NCBI GenBank assembly: GCA_013398295.1
Contig: VZSF01001070.1
Span: 434,028 to 498,027 of the forward strand
Reading direction: 5' to 3'
Length of the DNA: 64,000 nt
DNA from: Chionis minor
Lineage: Eukaryota > Chordata > Aves > Charadriiformes > Chionididae
A program made the position numbers and the translations under genes. Positions 39,001 through 54,000 of the stretch are shown here, piece after piece. The notes under the pieces were generated by a model, which saw only the letters and a list, made by a program, of their open reading frames with translations, did no database searches and was not told the DNA's origin. Every line of letters starts with the position of its first letter. Within the stretch, counting starts at the first letter, position 1.

Positions 39001-42000
39001 ACATCGTAAAAATCAGTGGCTAGTCAGAATTCTTGTTTTATACTGCTGCTGAATCCCCTTTGTTAAATGTTGTTTAACTTACAGAACTGTTCAGAAAGAT
39101 AACTTTTAATGTAATGTTAGCATTGTATAGTTATTGATGTAAAAACAGGCATGAATGATGAAAAAGAATTTCAGCTAAGGCTTCCTCCAACCATTGTAGG
39201 TCATGTTTAAGCTCCTTTAATAGTCTTTCCTCAAGTATTGGATGCATGCCAATAGTACAAATTTTAAACCACATATTTAAATTGAATTTTCATGTATATT
39301 TTCAGACACGTTATTGAGTGTATGCCCCAGCAATACTTACGTGTGGCTTTTTGATCAGAGAAGAGAAACTATAGTGTTAAGCTAAGAACGGAGTACTAAA
39401 GGCAATGAATCCACATTGATCTCTGATCTCTCTATAGATGAGTAAAAGCAACAGAAAGAATTCGTCTTATGACTGTGACTAATACACACACAGAGGAGGA
39501 TGTTTTGATGTGTTCTCAGTACTTTTACATATGCAGAGGGAGGAGAGTTAAATGCATCGTGTAGTGTGGCCAAATAGAGCTAGCATTATTATTTGTCTTA
39601 TATGGCAATTTTATTTTCAGAGTGGCTGCTGTGAAGTTATTACAGAAGAAGCTGCTGCAGCTCTTCGAAAGGCAACTAAGTGGGCACAGTCTGGTCTAAT
39701 AGTTAGTGTTGGGCCACCCATAGAAACCATCAATCCAGAAACTACTAGTGGGTTGTCCACTGGGGACAAAAAGAAGACTGCCCAAACATCTATTTGCAGA
39801 GAGAGGAATTCTGAGCTTGCCAGGTAGGTCACTTTGATCTGTACTGATTCTGCTTTTCTGTATACTGGTATTTGGAGTGCTCTAAAATAATCTGGGTTTT
39901 CATAAAATGCACTTTTTTATGCTGTATATTGTTGACAATTGAAGCTTCTTCTCTTGTTTTGACATTAATGGGCAAATTGCTTGCTTTTGTATAGGACTGA
40001 TCCTGTGAGGCCATTCATTAGTGGTCACGTTGCAAACAGCATGGCAGCAGAGGTGATCGCTTTGCTACATAGCTTGTTGATGGCACCAGAATCAAATGCA
40101 GCTCAGATATGGACAACAACTGCTGAAAAAGTAAGCAAACAGAAGATGAAGTATCAAATTTCACACCAAGCATATATTGAGTAGTTAAGAGAACTTAATT
40201 ATTAGCGATTTCCAAAGATATCCTTTTGGATTTACTACTTCTAATGCTTCAGACTGGGATGTGTAACTGCATAGAAACAGCCCTTTCTAGTAGGTGGTAT
40301 CTATTTGATATCTTAGGGTGGAATAAATAATGAAAAATTATGCAGCATTAGAAAATGTGTTGTCATTCTGTAATTCACCTGTCATTCTTTTCAGTAATTA
40401 GTGATGCTGTTTGTTTAGGGACTTATCTTGCCTTTGCCAGGTAGTTATTTTAGCTTTGCTATCCAGTCCTTTTTGCCATGACCTCTTAGGGTCTAAAGCG
40501 TTGGCAGGGAAGTACAGCACGTTGCTTTTATGTTCCTCTGAATCCTGTAGCACCTAATCTGTTGCTTAGGCTAAATCCTCGAGCAAAGACTTTTGCTAAG
40601 ATTATATATGTAACACTGTGATTCTAAAAGTTATTAGGGAACTGAGCTGGCTTTGATGGTGTTCACACTTCAGAGAACTTGGAATGTTCCAAGTTATATA
40701 ATTCTCCTCAAGAACAAAAATAATTCTTCTGAGACTGTGTGTGGGCTGGAGGCTTGGGGCGTTGGTTTTTGTTTGAATTGTGCTTTGAAGTCATTCTCTG
40801 GTATTTTTGCTTCTGTCTTCAGGTTCTGTCTCGGGCTCTGATGTACATTCCACAACTTGGGAAATATGCAGAGAGTATTTTGGAGAATGGGAGTAGCAGT
40901 GGAAGGAAACTTGCTAAACTTCAAAGAATTGCTCGGCAGGCAGTAGCTGCCCTTTGTGCTCTGGGTGGCTTTAAGGAGACGATTAAAATAGGTTCTGAAG
41001 TTCAGGTAATTCAGCACCGTTCACATTTTCTATCTTAAATGAGAACTGGGGCTTTTGGTGATGTTTTGCCTGCATTGGCATATTTGTGACGCAGAGTCCA
41101 GATTGCCTGCGATTGTGAAGCAGTTGCAATAATGCTTGTGGAGACGGCTATTCTGTGTTATTCCTGTTTCCTAAAATACCCAGCTCTAATTGTGTGTTGA
41201 GTTGGTGTGTGGTGTTAAACCTAGGTGTTTCTTGTTTGTAAAGCTTTAAATTTTATGCAGACCTTCTTTGGTTTTAGGTTTTAGGTAAAGGAATAGCAGG
41301 AAGCATTGGAGTTGTGGCATCTATTAACGAACAAGAAGGTATAGCGACGGTCAAATTTCCACCTACCAGTATAGACAGTAGAAAGACCTCACAAGCATCA
41401 GACACATTAACTATTCCGTTATCTAGACTCTGTGTTCCAAGATCGGAGGTACGGTAGTTTTAAGAATCCAATATTAAGTATAATATCAATTATTTAATTT
41501 TTTTGTCACAGCATACTGGCAATTAATCTGCAGCATATAAAAGTCTGTTTCATTACTTTGATCAAAGATTATTTGTAAAGTTTGCCGTATTGTTTTAAGC
41601 ATATCTTAACAATATTGATATTTAAGTTCTCATTCAAGTAACATGGAAATTCATCTTTTGGTGCTTTAAGGTGTTCCATTGCATACTGTGTTGGTTTTTT
41701 TGGTTTTGTTTCTGTTTTTTCTTTTTTTTTTTTTGACTGATGTTTGGTGCTGGTTTTGTGATAGTACAAAATGAGAATTAACTCCAGGTAATAAAACGCC
41801 CTCATTTCTTAGAAACTAACTACTTGAATTTAACTTTTTACCATGCCCCCCCACCATCAGGCATTGCCTCTTCATAAACTGTCCATTACTGAGAAGGTAG
41901 TACAGGCAGTCCAGTCCATGTTGCTTCCTCAGGAGGGAAGTCTATCTATTCACACCTCACTTCCTGCAACAGGAGATGGCTCAACTCCAGTAATGGCAGT

Positions 42001-45000
42001 GGTCCGGCTTCTTGCTGAAATAAGAACCAGGTGAGTCGTTGGTTTTTGTGCAGCACCTCAGTCTGTCTTGATACCATACATGAACCTTCAAGAAAATTGC
42101 ATGTGTTCTTGTTTTCTTCCTCTGTGGGTACTGACATATGATAGCAGGGGACAATGCAAAAATTCTTGTTTGCTTCCTTAAGTACATTTGGTGTCTAGAT
42201 GTTGCTAAAATGAACACCAAAAATAGTGTGTCCCCTGTAACACTGACAATATGTTGAGCAAATGTTTCATATAAATAAATGTTATGAAGCAGGGGAAAGC
42301 TGTCACTGTGGAAGTTCCAGTGGGTTGTCCGAGCAACCAGACAAAGAAATAGATAGTCGGTGTGCTGCCTTTTAAAATAGTCTTGAATTCGATACATGTA
42401 AGGACAACTTTGAATTCAGCATACACTTTTGTAATGCTTTAAACATACTATTTTTCCATTAAGAGCATGCCTGGTGATGGCTCAGCTGTTAGAAGACAGC
42501 TCATTCTGTGAAGAATTCATTCAACAGTGTCCAGCTGCTGTAGAAGTTCTTAATTTGGTAGCGCAGGAATGTAGCCCTGGTAGGTATTCAACACGTTCTT
42601 GCAGCTTCATTGTTGTATTCGGTTCAGAGACATAACAGATTTTAAAACCATTTCAGTGTTTGTCCTCCAGCTACTTAGAGTTTGATAGCTAGCACAGTAC
42701 AGCATGTCTTGTCGTAGCTGTAGAACTCTTAACATGAGTAGCTAATAATCAGACTAAATCATTATAAATATTAGACATGAAGTTTAGGCCAGAACATGAT
42801 TACACCGTGCATCACAGAAGATGCAAGTCCTGGGACTGGCTCTCTGCTACTGTGCTTCTGAACCCTCCCCACTTTCCTTCCTTCCACTGTAACCTACTCT
42901 GTATTCCTTGACAATATCATTTATTTGTTTTCTTTTTATGATCTTTTTGCTGTTTTTTACTCTGCTTTCTTATATTCCTTATTGTTGACCTCTTGGTTTC
43001 CTTCCCTCTTGTTGAAGGATAAATGGGCCCAGCAGAAGTGTTAGTTCAAGGGCAAGTTTTAGGAACATGTCAGAGCCTTTCATTGGAGGAAAAGTGGCTG
43101 AAGCAGAGGATGTTAGGGTAGGAACCAAGTGGATTTCAGTATGATCTCCAATGTAAAAGGGAGTGTTTTGACTTTTTTTGACAGTAGGCATAAATTCTTT
43201 TGACTTCGTGCTTTTGCTGGGTCATAATGAACAGTCTATCTTAATTAACATAACAATGTCTTTGCTAACTAAATATAAATTAAACATGAGGAAAACAATT
43301 GCTTGTATACATTCAGATTTCATCCTTAAATTTGTTGATCAGGTAAGGGAGACTATTTGATCAGATCTCTTAAAATGCAAATGGTGTATTTGTTTCTATT
43401 TACCAGTATTAAGATTGCATTGTTGGACTCAAGTAACCAAATTTGCTTGGAACCTCATGACTCGGTTTGGTTTGTTGTTACAGGGGAGAGGCTTCTTGTT
43501 GTAGAAATGCAGTGTGAAAGGTTACGAATGTTGTACCGTGACTGTGCTCGACCTCCCCCTCCTCCACTCCAAGCAGACAGAAGACAGGTGAGCACAGAAA
43601 CGCTGCTGAGTCTTCTGCCCCTGGCAAATGAAGCCAGCCACTGAGTGCAGAGGGTCTGCCTGTGGTGTTGGAGCCAAACTGGTTGGATTCTTACTTAAAC
43701 ATTTCATTTAATGTGGATTTCTGTAACGGGATGTGATTTGTCTTGGTTGCAGTTGTAGTAGTTGTATGTGTTGTATTAAATGTGTACTTCATGAAAGAAT
43801 GTGTCATTGGATTTCAGTAGATGACTTCAGCTGTAATTGGTAGAATAAAATACTCTGTTCCTGTTTGTAGCCCAAAGAAATCACTTGGAGCCCATCAAGA
43901 GTGTTTCCCCCTGTGCGAGCATGCATGTTTTCATCGCATCTCACAGCTGTGACCTTTTTGGCTGATCCTAGCGCAGGTGGGGGACTTCCTCGGGGCACGT
44001 TTATCTATGCCACTTCACCAGTTCCAGTACAGGTACAACAGTTTGTGTCACTTAACATTCAATAGTGTATGAAAAGAAAAAGAAAGAAACTTTTCTGTTT
44101 TACCTATATTTTGTAAATATTTTTTTAATCATTATTATTATTTTTATTTATAGGCACCATCATTCTACTGGGAAATTGAAGTAGTTTCCTATGGGGATAC
44201 AGATGATGACACTGGACCAATAGTTTCATTTGGATTTGCTACAGAAGCGGAAAAACGGGATGGTGCTTGGACAAACCCCGTGGGCACCTGTCTTTTTCAC
44301 AAGTACGTTGGAGATGTACTTCAGAAATCATGGTCTTGCTCAGTACATTTGTAAGCTCCTTAGGGAGGAGTATTGTGAGCACATTGTAGTAGGCAACACA
44401 TATGTTTTAATTGGAATGTTAAAACAATGAACTAGAATACCTTCTTATCAAAATAAGGAGAAATGAGTTGCCTTTTGTCAGTGTCACAGCTACCTAGACT
44501 TCAGCTGGTAATGAGTTTTAATCGTTATTAGTTTCAGTGCTCTTTTTAATTTTCCTCTTGTGTTACTTCTTAGCAATGGGCGAGCAGTGCATTACAATGG
44601 CTCCAGCTTGCTACAGTGGAAGAGTGTTAGATTGGATGTGACTCTTTCTCCTGGTACGTAAGAATGCAGCGAACTTGCTTATCTGATAAATCAGAAAATG
44701 CTCTAAATGTAAGAGAAATAGCGGATGAGAGAACAGATTAAATCCATGTTCTTCTGATGATGCTTTTATTTTTGTGCAGGTGATGTAGCAGGAATTGGAT
44801 GGGAAAGAACAGAAGGAACTCCACCCCCTCCAGGGCAGCCAGCTAAAGGCAGAGTTTATTTTACATATTGTGGGCAGCGACTTGGGCCGTATCTAGAAGA
44901 TGTCTCTGGTGGAATGTGGCCAGTTGTCCACATTCAGAAGAAGGCAAGTTTTTAACAGAAATACGTTGCTTTTCAGAAACATGAAAAACATTGTATAGAA

Positions 45001-48000
45001 AGTATTGAGCCTGCTTACCTATCTATAAAAAAAGTGAGTGATAGTTTTTACCTTTATTGAGTTATGTTGAGATATTACATTAACCTTCCCAGATGCATAT
45101 GCTTTGTCATTAATTTGAACTTTTTCTGCCCATTAGGACACTAATGTGTAGCTGGCTTGATGACATGACATTATTCTGTGCTAGTAGCCCTTCTATTAGT
45201 ATTCTTTCTCAGTAGTGACCTTGCTTCAAAGTGTACTAAGTATGCTGTATCTTGAAGCTAGAAAAAAGGCAAGTTCAAAGTTTGTGTTTAGAAGCTTAAT
45301 GCTTTCCCTGCTGCATCCAGTTTTATAGCTAGTGACGCTGGGAAAACCATATGGCATGGGGATGTGGTCAGCTTATCCCTTTGGCTGAGTTTTTTTTAAA
45401 AGAGCAAAGAGAAGGATCAAACCAATCCACAGCTCATCTTAATGCTTTTATGTGCATCTTCTTTCAGAACACAAAAGTCCGTGCTAACTTTGGATCTCGC
45501 CAGTTTGCCTATGCTGAAGGACAGGCTCACAGGAATGCTGCTGATCTGTGTATTGACTTAGCTGAAGAAATAAGTGCCAACTTTGAAGCGTTGCCTTTTG
45601 CCATGGCTTCTGATAGTGATAACGATGCTGGCACCAGCATAGCTTCTGATCCTGGAACCCATGGACCTCCTTGTAGAATTGCTGCTGTTGCTACGGCTCA
45701 ACAACGTAAAGTGATGATTCACATTTTTTAAAAATCTCTTTCAGGAGAAATTGCAACCAACTAAATAGGATTTAAGTACATCCTGGCTGCAGTCCTTGGG
45801 TACTGCCTGCTTAGGTAAAGCAGTACAACAAGCATTGTCAAATACATGCTTATTTGGGTTTTAGGCAAGGTAATTAAAAAAAAATAATCTTACTTTAGTC
45901 TTCATTTATATGAATGCACAAATTATTCTCAATTAATCCAACTGCAATGAGAAATTATTTTATTAGGTCTTTGAATACGGTAAGATATACCTGATTGAAT
46001 CAAACAATTGGTTATGCTGTGTCAAAACACATTACATTTCCGCAGACTAATTGGAGACCATGGAATGCAATATACCTCAGTAACCTCATGGAATATTTGT
46101 GCATGCCTTCTAGTGCGTTACGATCTCACTGTTTCCATATGCGTTTTGCAGAGTATGACAGTGACACATCTTGCCACTATAAAATGGAACTGAGCTATGA
46201 GAACTTTATTACATCGGGTCCCGATCCTCATCCCCCTCCTATTGCAGATGATGAAAGTGATGATGATGACGATGATGATATTCCCCGGGTGAGGAACATC
46301 ACAACCTCTGTCTGCGCTATAACTTGTAGTCTCAATACAGATACTGTAATTCCAGTTTTTAAGTTTTGCCACACAAGGGTTTTCCCTTCTTGGTGTTCTA
46401 AATGACTTTTGTCCTTGTAGGAGGATCACTATGCCCTGTTGGTTAAAGCCTGGGAAACTAAGGTTTTCCCTACAATTAGAAGAAGATTCCGTAATGAGGC
46501 TGAGAGGAAGTCTGGGTTGGATCAGATTAAAGGAGCGTTACAGTTAGGTATGGCTATGTTTATTTCCGTGCATGGTTTTTTATATGATGTGCAATAAGCA
46601 TGAAGATAACACCTGTATTTCTTACGTTTCACTGTATTCAGGGCTGGAAAATTTAAATTAAAGAAAAAATTAATTTGCTGTTTCTGTCAAGTACTTAGAA
46701 TTTGTTTTGTTGTCATGATTTTTCTTTAACATTTTACTTAAGTTGGACTGTTTAAACAGGGAAAATGGTTTTAGAAATAGTGGCAGAATTTCATGTGCTC
46801 TTGCGATGTGGATACAGAAATACTTTGGAATAATACTTTAGGAAGAAATTATCTATGTGCATCTTCTGTCTATGACTAGATCAATGCAAAACTTTTGAGA
46901 AACACTTTATTATTATTGATGAATTAATGAATACAGTTCTGGCAAGCTGACCTGTTTGTGGGAATGTCACAGCAAGAGCAAAGTAAGAATTCTGAGCTGT
47001 AATGACAAGCATGCAAGTGTCTCTGGAAAGCTCCACTCCCTATCTATCAGACTGACTGAAAGAATGCTTAAGTAATTAGATAGCTCATCTGCTTATGAAG
47101 TTAATAGGAATAAGAACTTATTTTAAGCGGATGGGGAAAATAACTAGTACTCCCTTTTGCCTACCAGGAATGGTCGATATAGCACGACAAACTGTAGAAT
47201 TCCTCTATGAGGAAAATGGTGGCATCCCAAGAGACCTCTACCTTCCTACTATTGAAGATATCAAAGATGAAGCAAACAAATTTACAATTGATAAAGTACG
47301 AAAAGGTAAGGTCAGCAAAAAGTATCTTGAGGGGAAAATAAAAGCTAAGGGGCTCTAGTACTTGGGATCTACTGTATAAATTGTCAATCTGAGGAAAATG
47401 CTGTAGCTTTAAAAACTTTGTTCTCCCTTTCCGTCCAGGTCTGACAGTGGTGACTCGCTCTCCTGACAGTAACAACGTTACCAGTAGTGCTGTTGGAACA
47501 GCTTTGCCCAAGTTTGCCATTCGTGGGATGCTGAAGACATTTGGTCTTCACGGTGTTGTTCTGGATGTTGATTCGGTGAGTAAAGATACATGGGGAGGGC
47601 TTTTAACGCATCAGCGTCACACATGTGTGAGCAAATACATTTAAGGGTACTAAACTGATAAAATGCTAGTTTGATTCTCTTTTTGAAGGAAAAAAACCTG
47701 TGATCATTACTGTGGTTGTTGACAGTCTTGTTTTTGATGTTCCAGGTAAATGAATTGGTGCAAGTAGAGACATATCTCAGAAGTGAAGGAGTTCTGGTAA
47801 GATACTGGTATCCTATTGACATGTTAGAAAGGCCACCTGCTGGTTATAGGAGGACTGCAACAAATGGATTGGTTACCCTGGATAATACCAATATCCAAAT
47901 TCACAGGTAAAAAAAGAAATGTTGTTAGAAGATGTTTGTATTATCTGACTTGGTCTATAGCATTTCCTATAGTACAATTATTTACTGCAACTTTGTTTTG

Positions 48001-51000
48001 AGTGGTAGTAAACTTAGGAATCGTATTGTAGTTGTTGAGTTAAAGCTGAGAAAAGTTCATTGAATCTTCATGTTTTAATGAGCAGTGGGGCTTTATTTAT
48101 TTTTTTTGTAATAAAGTAAATTGGGTATAATTGTCATGTTGGAAGGATTTTATTTAGTTACGTGAAAGCATTTTCATCCATGCTGGTCTAACAGGTACCT
48201 TCCATCAATCAGTTGCTATCTAAAAGCTCAAGAACTCTCGACTGACTTGGTGGAGAGTTGGCTTCTAATTCAGGTGCCTTAACTTGGTACCAGAACTAAA
48301 TGGGCTGAGTGCTACCTTAAGTGAATAAGAAAGATTTTTTTGTTGTCATGATGTCAGTCTACCCAAACCTTTTAAATAAGAATAAATTAGGCATATATGT
48401 TTGGATTCGGGGACGGGTTGTTGGATATTTTAAGTATGGTGAAGCAATTTTATGTTTTGATGTTTGTGTTTTCTAGAGAGCTTTTGCGAAGTGAAGCTTC
48501 TCTGGCCAAGCTATACTGCCGCATGGCTCTCCTCAATATTTTTGCCCCCAAATCTCCACATATGTTTACTCGTCTGTTTCATATTCCTGCTATCCGTGAT
48601 ATCACTCTAGAACACCTGCAGTTGCTATCCAACCAGCTTCTTGCACCACCTCTTCCTGGTAAACACTAATTTTTATCAGAGCTCTTTTTATGGTACAGTA
48701 GTTTTCCAGGGGCAAAAAAACCCCAAAATCTAATGAATCTGGCACTGATTGATTAGTTAATAATGATGGAATTTTGAAACATGTCTCAATGGACTCCTGA
48801 CCTTAGTGACAGGGTACTAAACTGAAGTTCTTGCTAATGATCTAATTAGAAGTGTGCAAGAGTGTTCAGAGGCCCTCCTAAGGCTCCCTTCACTATGCTT
48901 CTGTTCCTTTCCCATTGGTGATCTGCTGTTTGGGGAGGGGGAGGGGGAAGTATCCGTGAGGGATACTTGTAAGGAATTGAGACTATTATATAGTTTGAAT
49001 CCAGGGTAATAGAACTAAATGCCAGTTGGGTCTCAGTTCTCAAAATTCAACTCTTCTTCATTTCACAAAGTGGTTTGTTCTTTTCCTACTGGAATCACAG
49101 ATCTGATTAGAGAATGTATATGCTGAATCATGGAAAAGAATCTTTGGCTAATTCAAGTGAGTGTTAACAAAGACAATTGTTGTGACAAAGCTATTCTGCA
49201 TGCAAAGAAATGTGTGTAACATGGCTGGAGCATAAGGAGGAAGTAAAAGTGCTGAATATAGGCTATTAATAACTGAAAGTAATTATTTACTGTTGGAAAG
49301 AGTCCTGTTCCCTCATCCAATTACTTTGAAACTTGGCTACCTCTAACAGATGCTGCATTGTAAAAGATCCTCTTGCAGAAAGACTACTTTGCATGGCTTT
49401 AAGATCATTTTACAAGCTTTTATTTAGTTTTCCTCTTTAAAATATGTCTAATTCAAGTCCTGCTAATACATACAGTCTCCAAACCGGCATTTTGGTGAAT
49501 TGCCCACTCCTTTGTGCATTGCACTTTGTCTCTTTGACTTATCCCATTAGCTTCAAAATGACAGCCATGAGATGTCGGGGCTTGTGACCCGCTCGAGGCC
49601 ACCCAGAAGCTTTCTTCTTCATATACGGGGAAAGCTCAAGAACAGATAAAGCTGTTTTCACCTCATCTAGAATGAGTGGGGAAGAGAGCACTTCTGGTCA
49701 CTTGTCCTCGTTGCAATTGCGCAGTAAATTGACATATGCCTGCCTTCATTCCTGGGACAAAATGAGGCTGCTGTGAGCCCACAGCTCTGTGTCTGTATGA
49801 CAGGCGTCCTTCAGGGTTGGCTTAGGGCAGATGAAGAATACAGCTGGCATTTAGAGCGCCATCCCGTCCACATCCACCATTTCAGCAGTGCAAGTTTAAT
49901 CTTGGGAGGATCCTTTCTACTGCTGACGTTTGGGAGGTTTGCACTTGTTCAGGAGTGAAAGTAGAGGCTTGTAATCTTCCAAGTGTTTTAAAATTCCTCT
50001 TTCCACTGTCTGTTTCACAGGCTACATTAACATGTTGAAGTGATCTCCAAATTTGTCTTATCTTGCTTGTTATTACAGATGGAACAATCAGTTCAAGTTC
50101 TATTCTTTTGGCCCAGTCCTTGCAACACTGCGTCCATTCCCAGAACTGTGCTGCCACAGACCTCTTCTACCAGGGCAATTCACAAGCCATCAGAGAGTGG
50201 CTTACCGTTGCCATTACTCGGACACTGCATCAAGGAGAGGAGAGTCTGTTAGACCTCACTAAACAGATCTGCTCCTTTTTGCAGGTAAAAATATTTAGTA
50301 ATGTTTTATGAACATTGTTCGTTCTGAGGAGCCCTTGCTTTATGCGTGATTCTAACTTCCATAATATTGTCCATCACACTGAATTGTTTCTCTGGATGGA
50401 TTGTATTCCTATCCTGATCATAGCGGGCACGCTGAAAACACAAGCAATAGGAATACTCTGCCTTGTGTTAAAATGAAGTGGCCTCACACTATGTCATTAT
50501 TTACAATGCTATATTTTATTTGAAAAAAGAGGAGGGAGGTGGTTTGCTGCTGCTGCCTGGGGGCTTTCATTATTGAATGCTATGTTACAGACGGCACCAG
50601 AACAGTTTCCTGCTGAAGAATTCCCAATTTCTGAATCCAAAGTCAATATGGATGTTAATTTTCCTGGGGCTGCATTTGTAATTGTGTCCTGTAAGGAAAG
50701 TCCGTCTGGATTCCGCAAAGAGTAAGTAATTGAGGAGCCAAGAGTGGCAAAGATTGAAGATGTGCCACTGAGCCTTTGTGAACCCTGAGTACGTAGATGC
50801 TCCTTTTTTATATTTTTCTCTTCTCAGAGACCCATTTTGTGGGTGGTGGGATAAGTACTGCAGAGCGTTAAATCTTTCTGCAGTTGGGTTGGGATTTTTA
50901 GTAGCTGGCTACAGTCTAACTGAACTGTTCTTGCTCTCTTCTTAGTTCGTCCTTGTATAAAGCTCCTTGGGCTCGAGTGCTTGTCTACGGACTGGGACAT

Positions 51001-54000
51001 AAAGTTAAAAGGAATGGTCAATTAAACCTAATTGAAGCAGTGTGCTATCCTCGAGATGCCTCTCCAACCAACACAGGCCTAACACCTCCCCCAACAACCA
51101 ACCAGTACCCTTCAGTGATCACCCCTACGGACAAGGTCCACATCAAACTAGGTAAAAACAAACAAACAAAAACCACGCAGGAAAACCAAATTAAACAACC
51201 AAAACTTTTAAACTGTGTTCTCAGAAGTGAGACAGGCATGATCATTGCCTCTGTAGGAGCTTTCTATATTGTCTCCCATCCTACCATTGTTTAGGACAGT
51301 ATTTTTGTACTAGGTATTAAGAAATGTGTCCTAGCAGAAATATGCCATCATTCTTAACCAGAGAGACATAGTTTTAGAGACGTTGGAAGCCATCTGACTG
51401 TGATTTTGTTAGATCCCACTGGGATCTGTGGTGTTTTCTGATTTTTGTCTTCTGGGAGTTAACAAAGCAGTGTTTTTGAATGTTTCTGCAGTGTTCAAGT
51501 TGGTGTTATTGCTATTTGAGGTGCTGTGTTGCAGATAGGTATTGGAGATCATTTTTTTTTTTGGCTTTTCTGTGTGCTTGTAGGGCCCTTTAATACACAG
51601 AGTAATAAGACGTGCAGTATAGTAATACATAGGTCATCCCTACTTCTCAAGCAAGAGCAATCCTTAATATTCCTTTTACCCTTCCAGCCTTAGGGAGAGA
51701 GAATGTGATTTATTTAGAGCAGTGAAGGTGACTGAGCTGCAGTAAGCTCATAAACCTTTCCATCGGAGGTCCTCAGGTTCTTTTGCAGAACTACAGCATC
51801 TCTGATGGTTTTCTCATTGCTGTTCAGACACATCATACTACAAATGGTTTTGTGAAAGTCCTGTATGTGTTTAGATATATACAGGATAAAAATAGTTCTA
51901 TTTCCTATATCATGTAAACGAAATATTATCTGTACGTTTATAACTATAGATTGTATCAACTTAGCATTATAGGTAAATGTTTCCTATTTTTTTTTTATTA
52001 CAAGGTACTTAATAGAGAAAATTCTCACTTGGCATGAATTTATTCTCAAAAAAATCCTAAAAGATATGTTACTGCTTTTACTTTGAAAATGCCTAGAGTC
52101 ATAATAAGTATTTTCTTTGACCTTTTTTGCTTAGGAGTATCTCCTCCTCCTGGAGCTGTGCTGGTCTTGCATTCTCTTCCCCTCGAATTCCCCCTGGCAA
52201 TGGCATTCACGGAACAGCTATTAACTTGGAAATTGGAAGATGGGGATGGAAAATCAGAAGACGAACTGGACACTATTCCTGCTTCAGTTCTCTTGCAAGT
52301 AGTGGAATTTTTAGGTGAGAATACAGTATCTATTTAGTAATGTGCACCAATAATGTGCTGGCTAAGATGGAGAGTTTCAGGAAAAAAAGAAAAATTGCAA
52401 TCACAAAGTATTTCTGAGCTCTTCTATTGTATTGAAATTTTCTTCCAATTCCAGAAATTTTCTGCTGATATGCACTTCTTGAAATTGCCTTCCTGTCTTT
52501 CTTCCTGCTGACATACAGCAATTGAACAACCTTTTCTTGTCCCTTTTTTTAACGTTACTGGTGCAACTCATGTAATAAAGCTACTAACAGTGAAGTACTG
52601 CTGACTCCCATGTCTTGCCTTCCACACGCAGGTAACTTTCTCTGGACAACTGACATGGCAGCGTGTGTGAAGGAATTAATATTTCATCTCTTAGCTGAAT
52701 TGCTTCGCAAAATTCACAGTCTGGAGCAGAAGAAAAATCCAGCAGGATTGTCGTCTTCGATTGCCCTTCAGCTAAATCCCTGTCTAGCTATGCTTATGGC
52801 CCTGCAGTCAGAGCTTCACAAGCTGTACGATGAAGAAACACAAAACTGGGTGTCTGGAAATGCGTGTGGTGGTTCTGGTGTTGGAGTGGCTGACCAAGGA
52901 AGATTTTCAACATACTTTCATGCTCTGATGGAAGTCTGCCTTGCTGTAGCAGAAGTAACCTTACCTATCAATATGAGCGTAACAGCTAATGTGATGTCTT
53001 CAACAAGTGCTCCAAATCTCAGTGACTCTTCGTCCTCGTCTTCATCTTCTCCAGGACAGACACCACAGAGTCCAAGCTTGTTGTCCAAGAGGAAAAAAGT
53101 CAAAATGAAGCGGGAAAAGACATCGTCTTCAGGCAAACGGTCTTCATCCAGAGCAGCTGAAACAGATGCTGCAATCCTCAGCATAGGAGGAAGCAAGCCT
53201 GAGGATATGTTATGGTTTCATAGAGCACTGACTCTGCTTATAATTCTCAGACATTTAACTAAAAAGGATCCACAAGGGTTGGGAGTGACAAATGATGCTG
53301 TAGCGGATGCCTGTCAAGCACTAGTAGGTCCCACAGCTCACAGCCGCTTGCTTGTCATTTCTGGAATACCAACTCACTTGGAGGAGAGTACGGTCAGAAA
53401 TGCAATTAGAAAGGCATGTAATGCACACGGTGGTGTCTTCAAAGATGAGATCTACATCCCTTTGCAGGAAGAGGATCCCAAAAAAATCAAGGACAAAGCA
53501 GAAGGAGGAGAATGCAGAACTGAACTGGAAAAACCAACTGTTTCAAGTAGTGCAGACAGTTTGGATATCAGCAGTTCCAGCAGTGTCACACCTGCCATGA
53601 GCGTTAGTGCTTCGGCATCTACAAGCCAGGCTTCCCTCTGCAGCTCGCAGGGCATATCTCGGACCGTTAGCGATATCTCAGTTGACCAGTTTCAAGCTGG
53701 ACTGGAACTGGCCATCCCACCAGGATTGCTAGAACCACATGTTGTTTCCAGCCAGGAGAGTTTGGATCTTTCACACTGCAGTACTGGAAGCCTTGGCAGC
53801 CTCGGCAGCCTCGGGGAGCCACTTGACAATGTAGAAACGGCCTCTGTGTCTGATGTTGGATCAATGTACACAGTCACATCTCTGGACAACCAGCCACTTC
53901 TGTCACGGCCAATCAAAGGTTTTGCTGTAGTGGAGGTAATAGCCTTCAATCAGGAGAGGGTCCCTTTTGGGTCACTTTTATCTCAAAGAGTGAGATCTTA

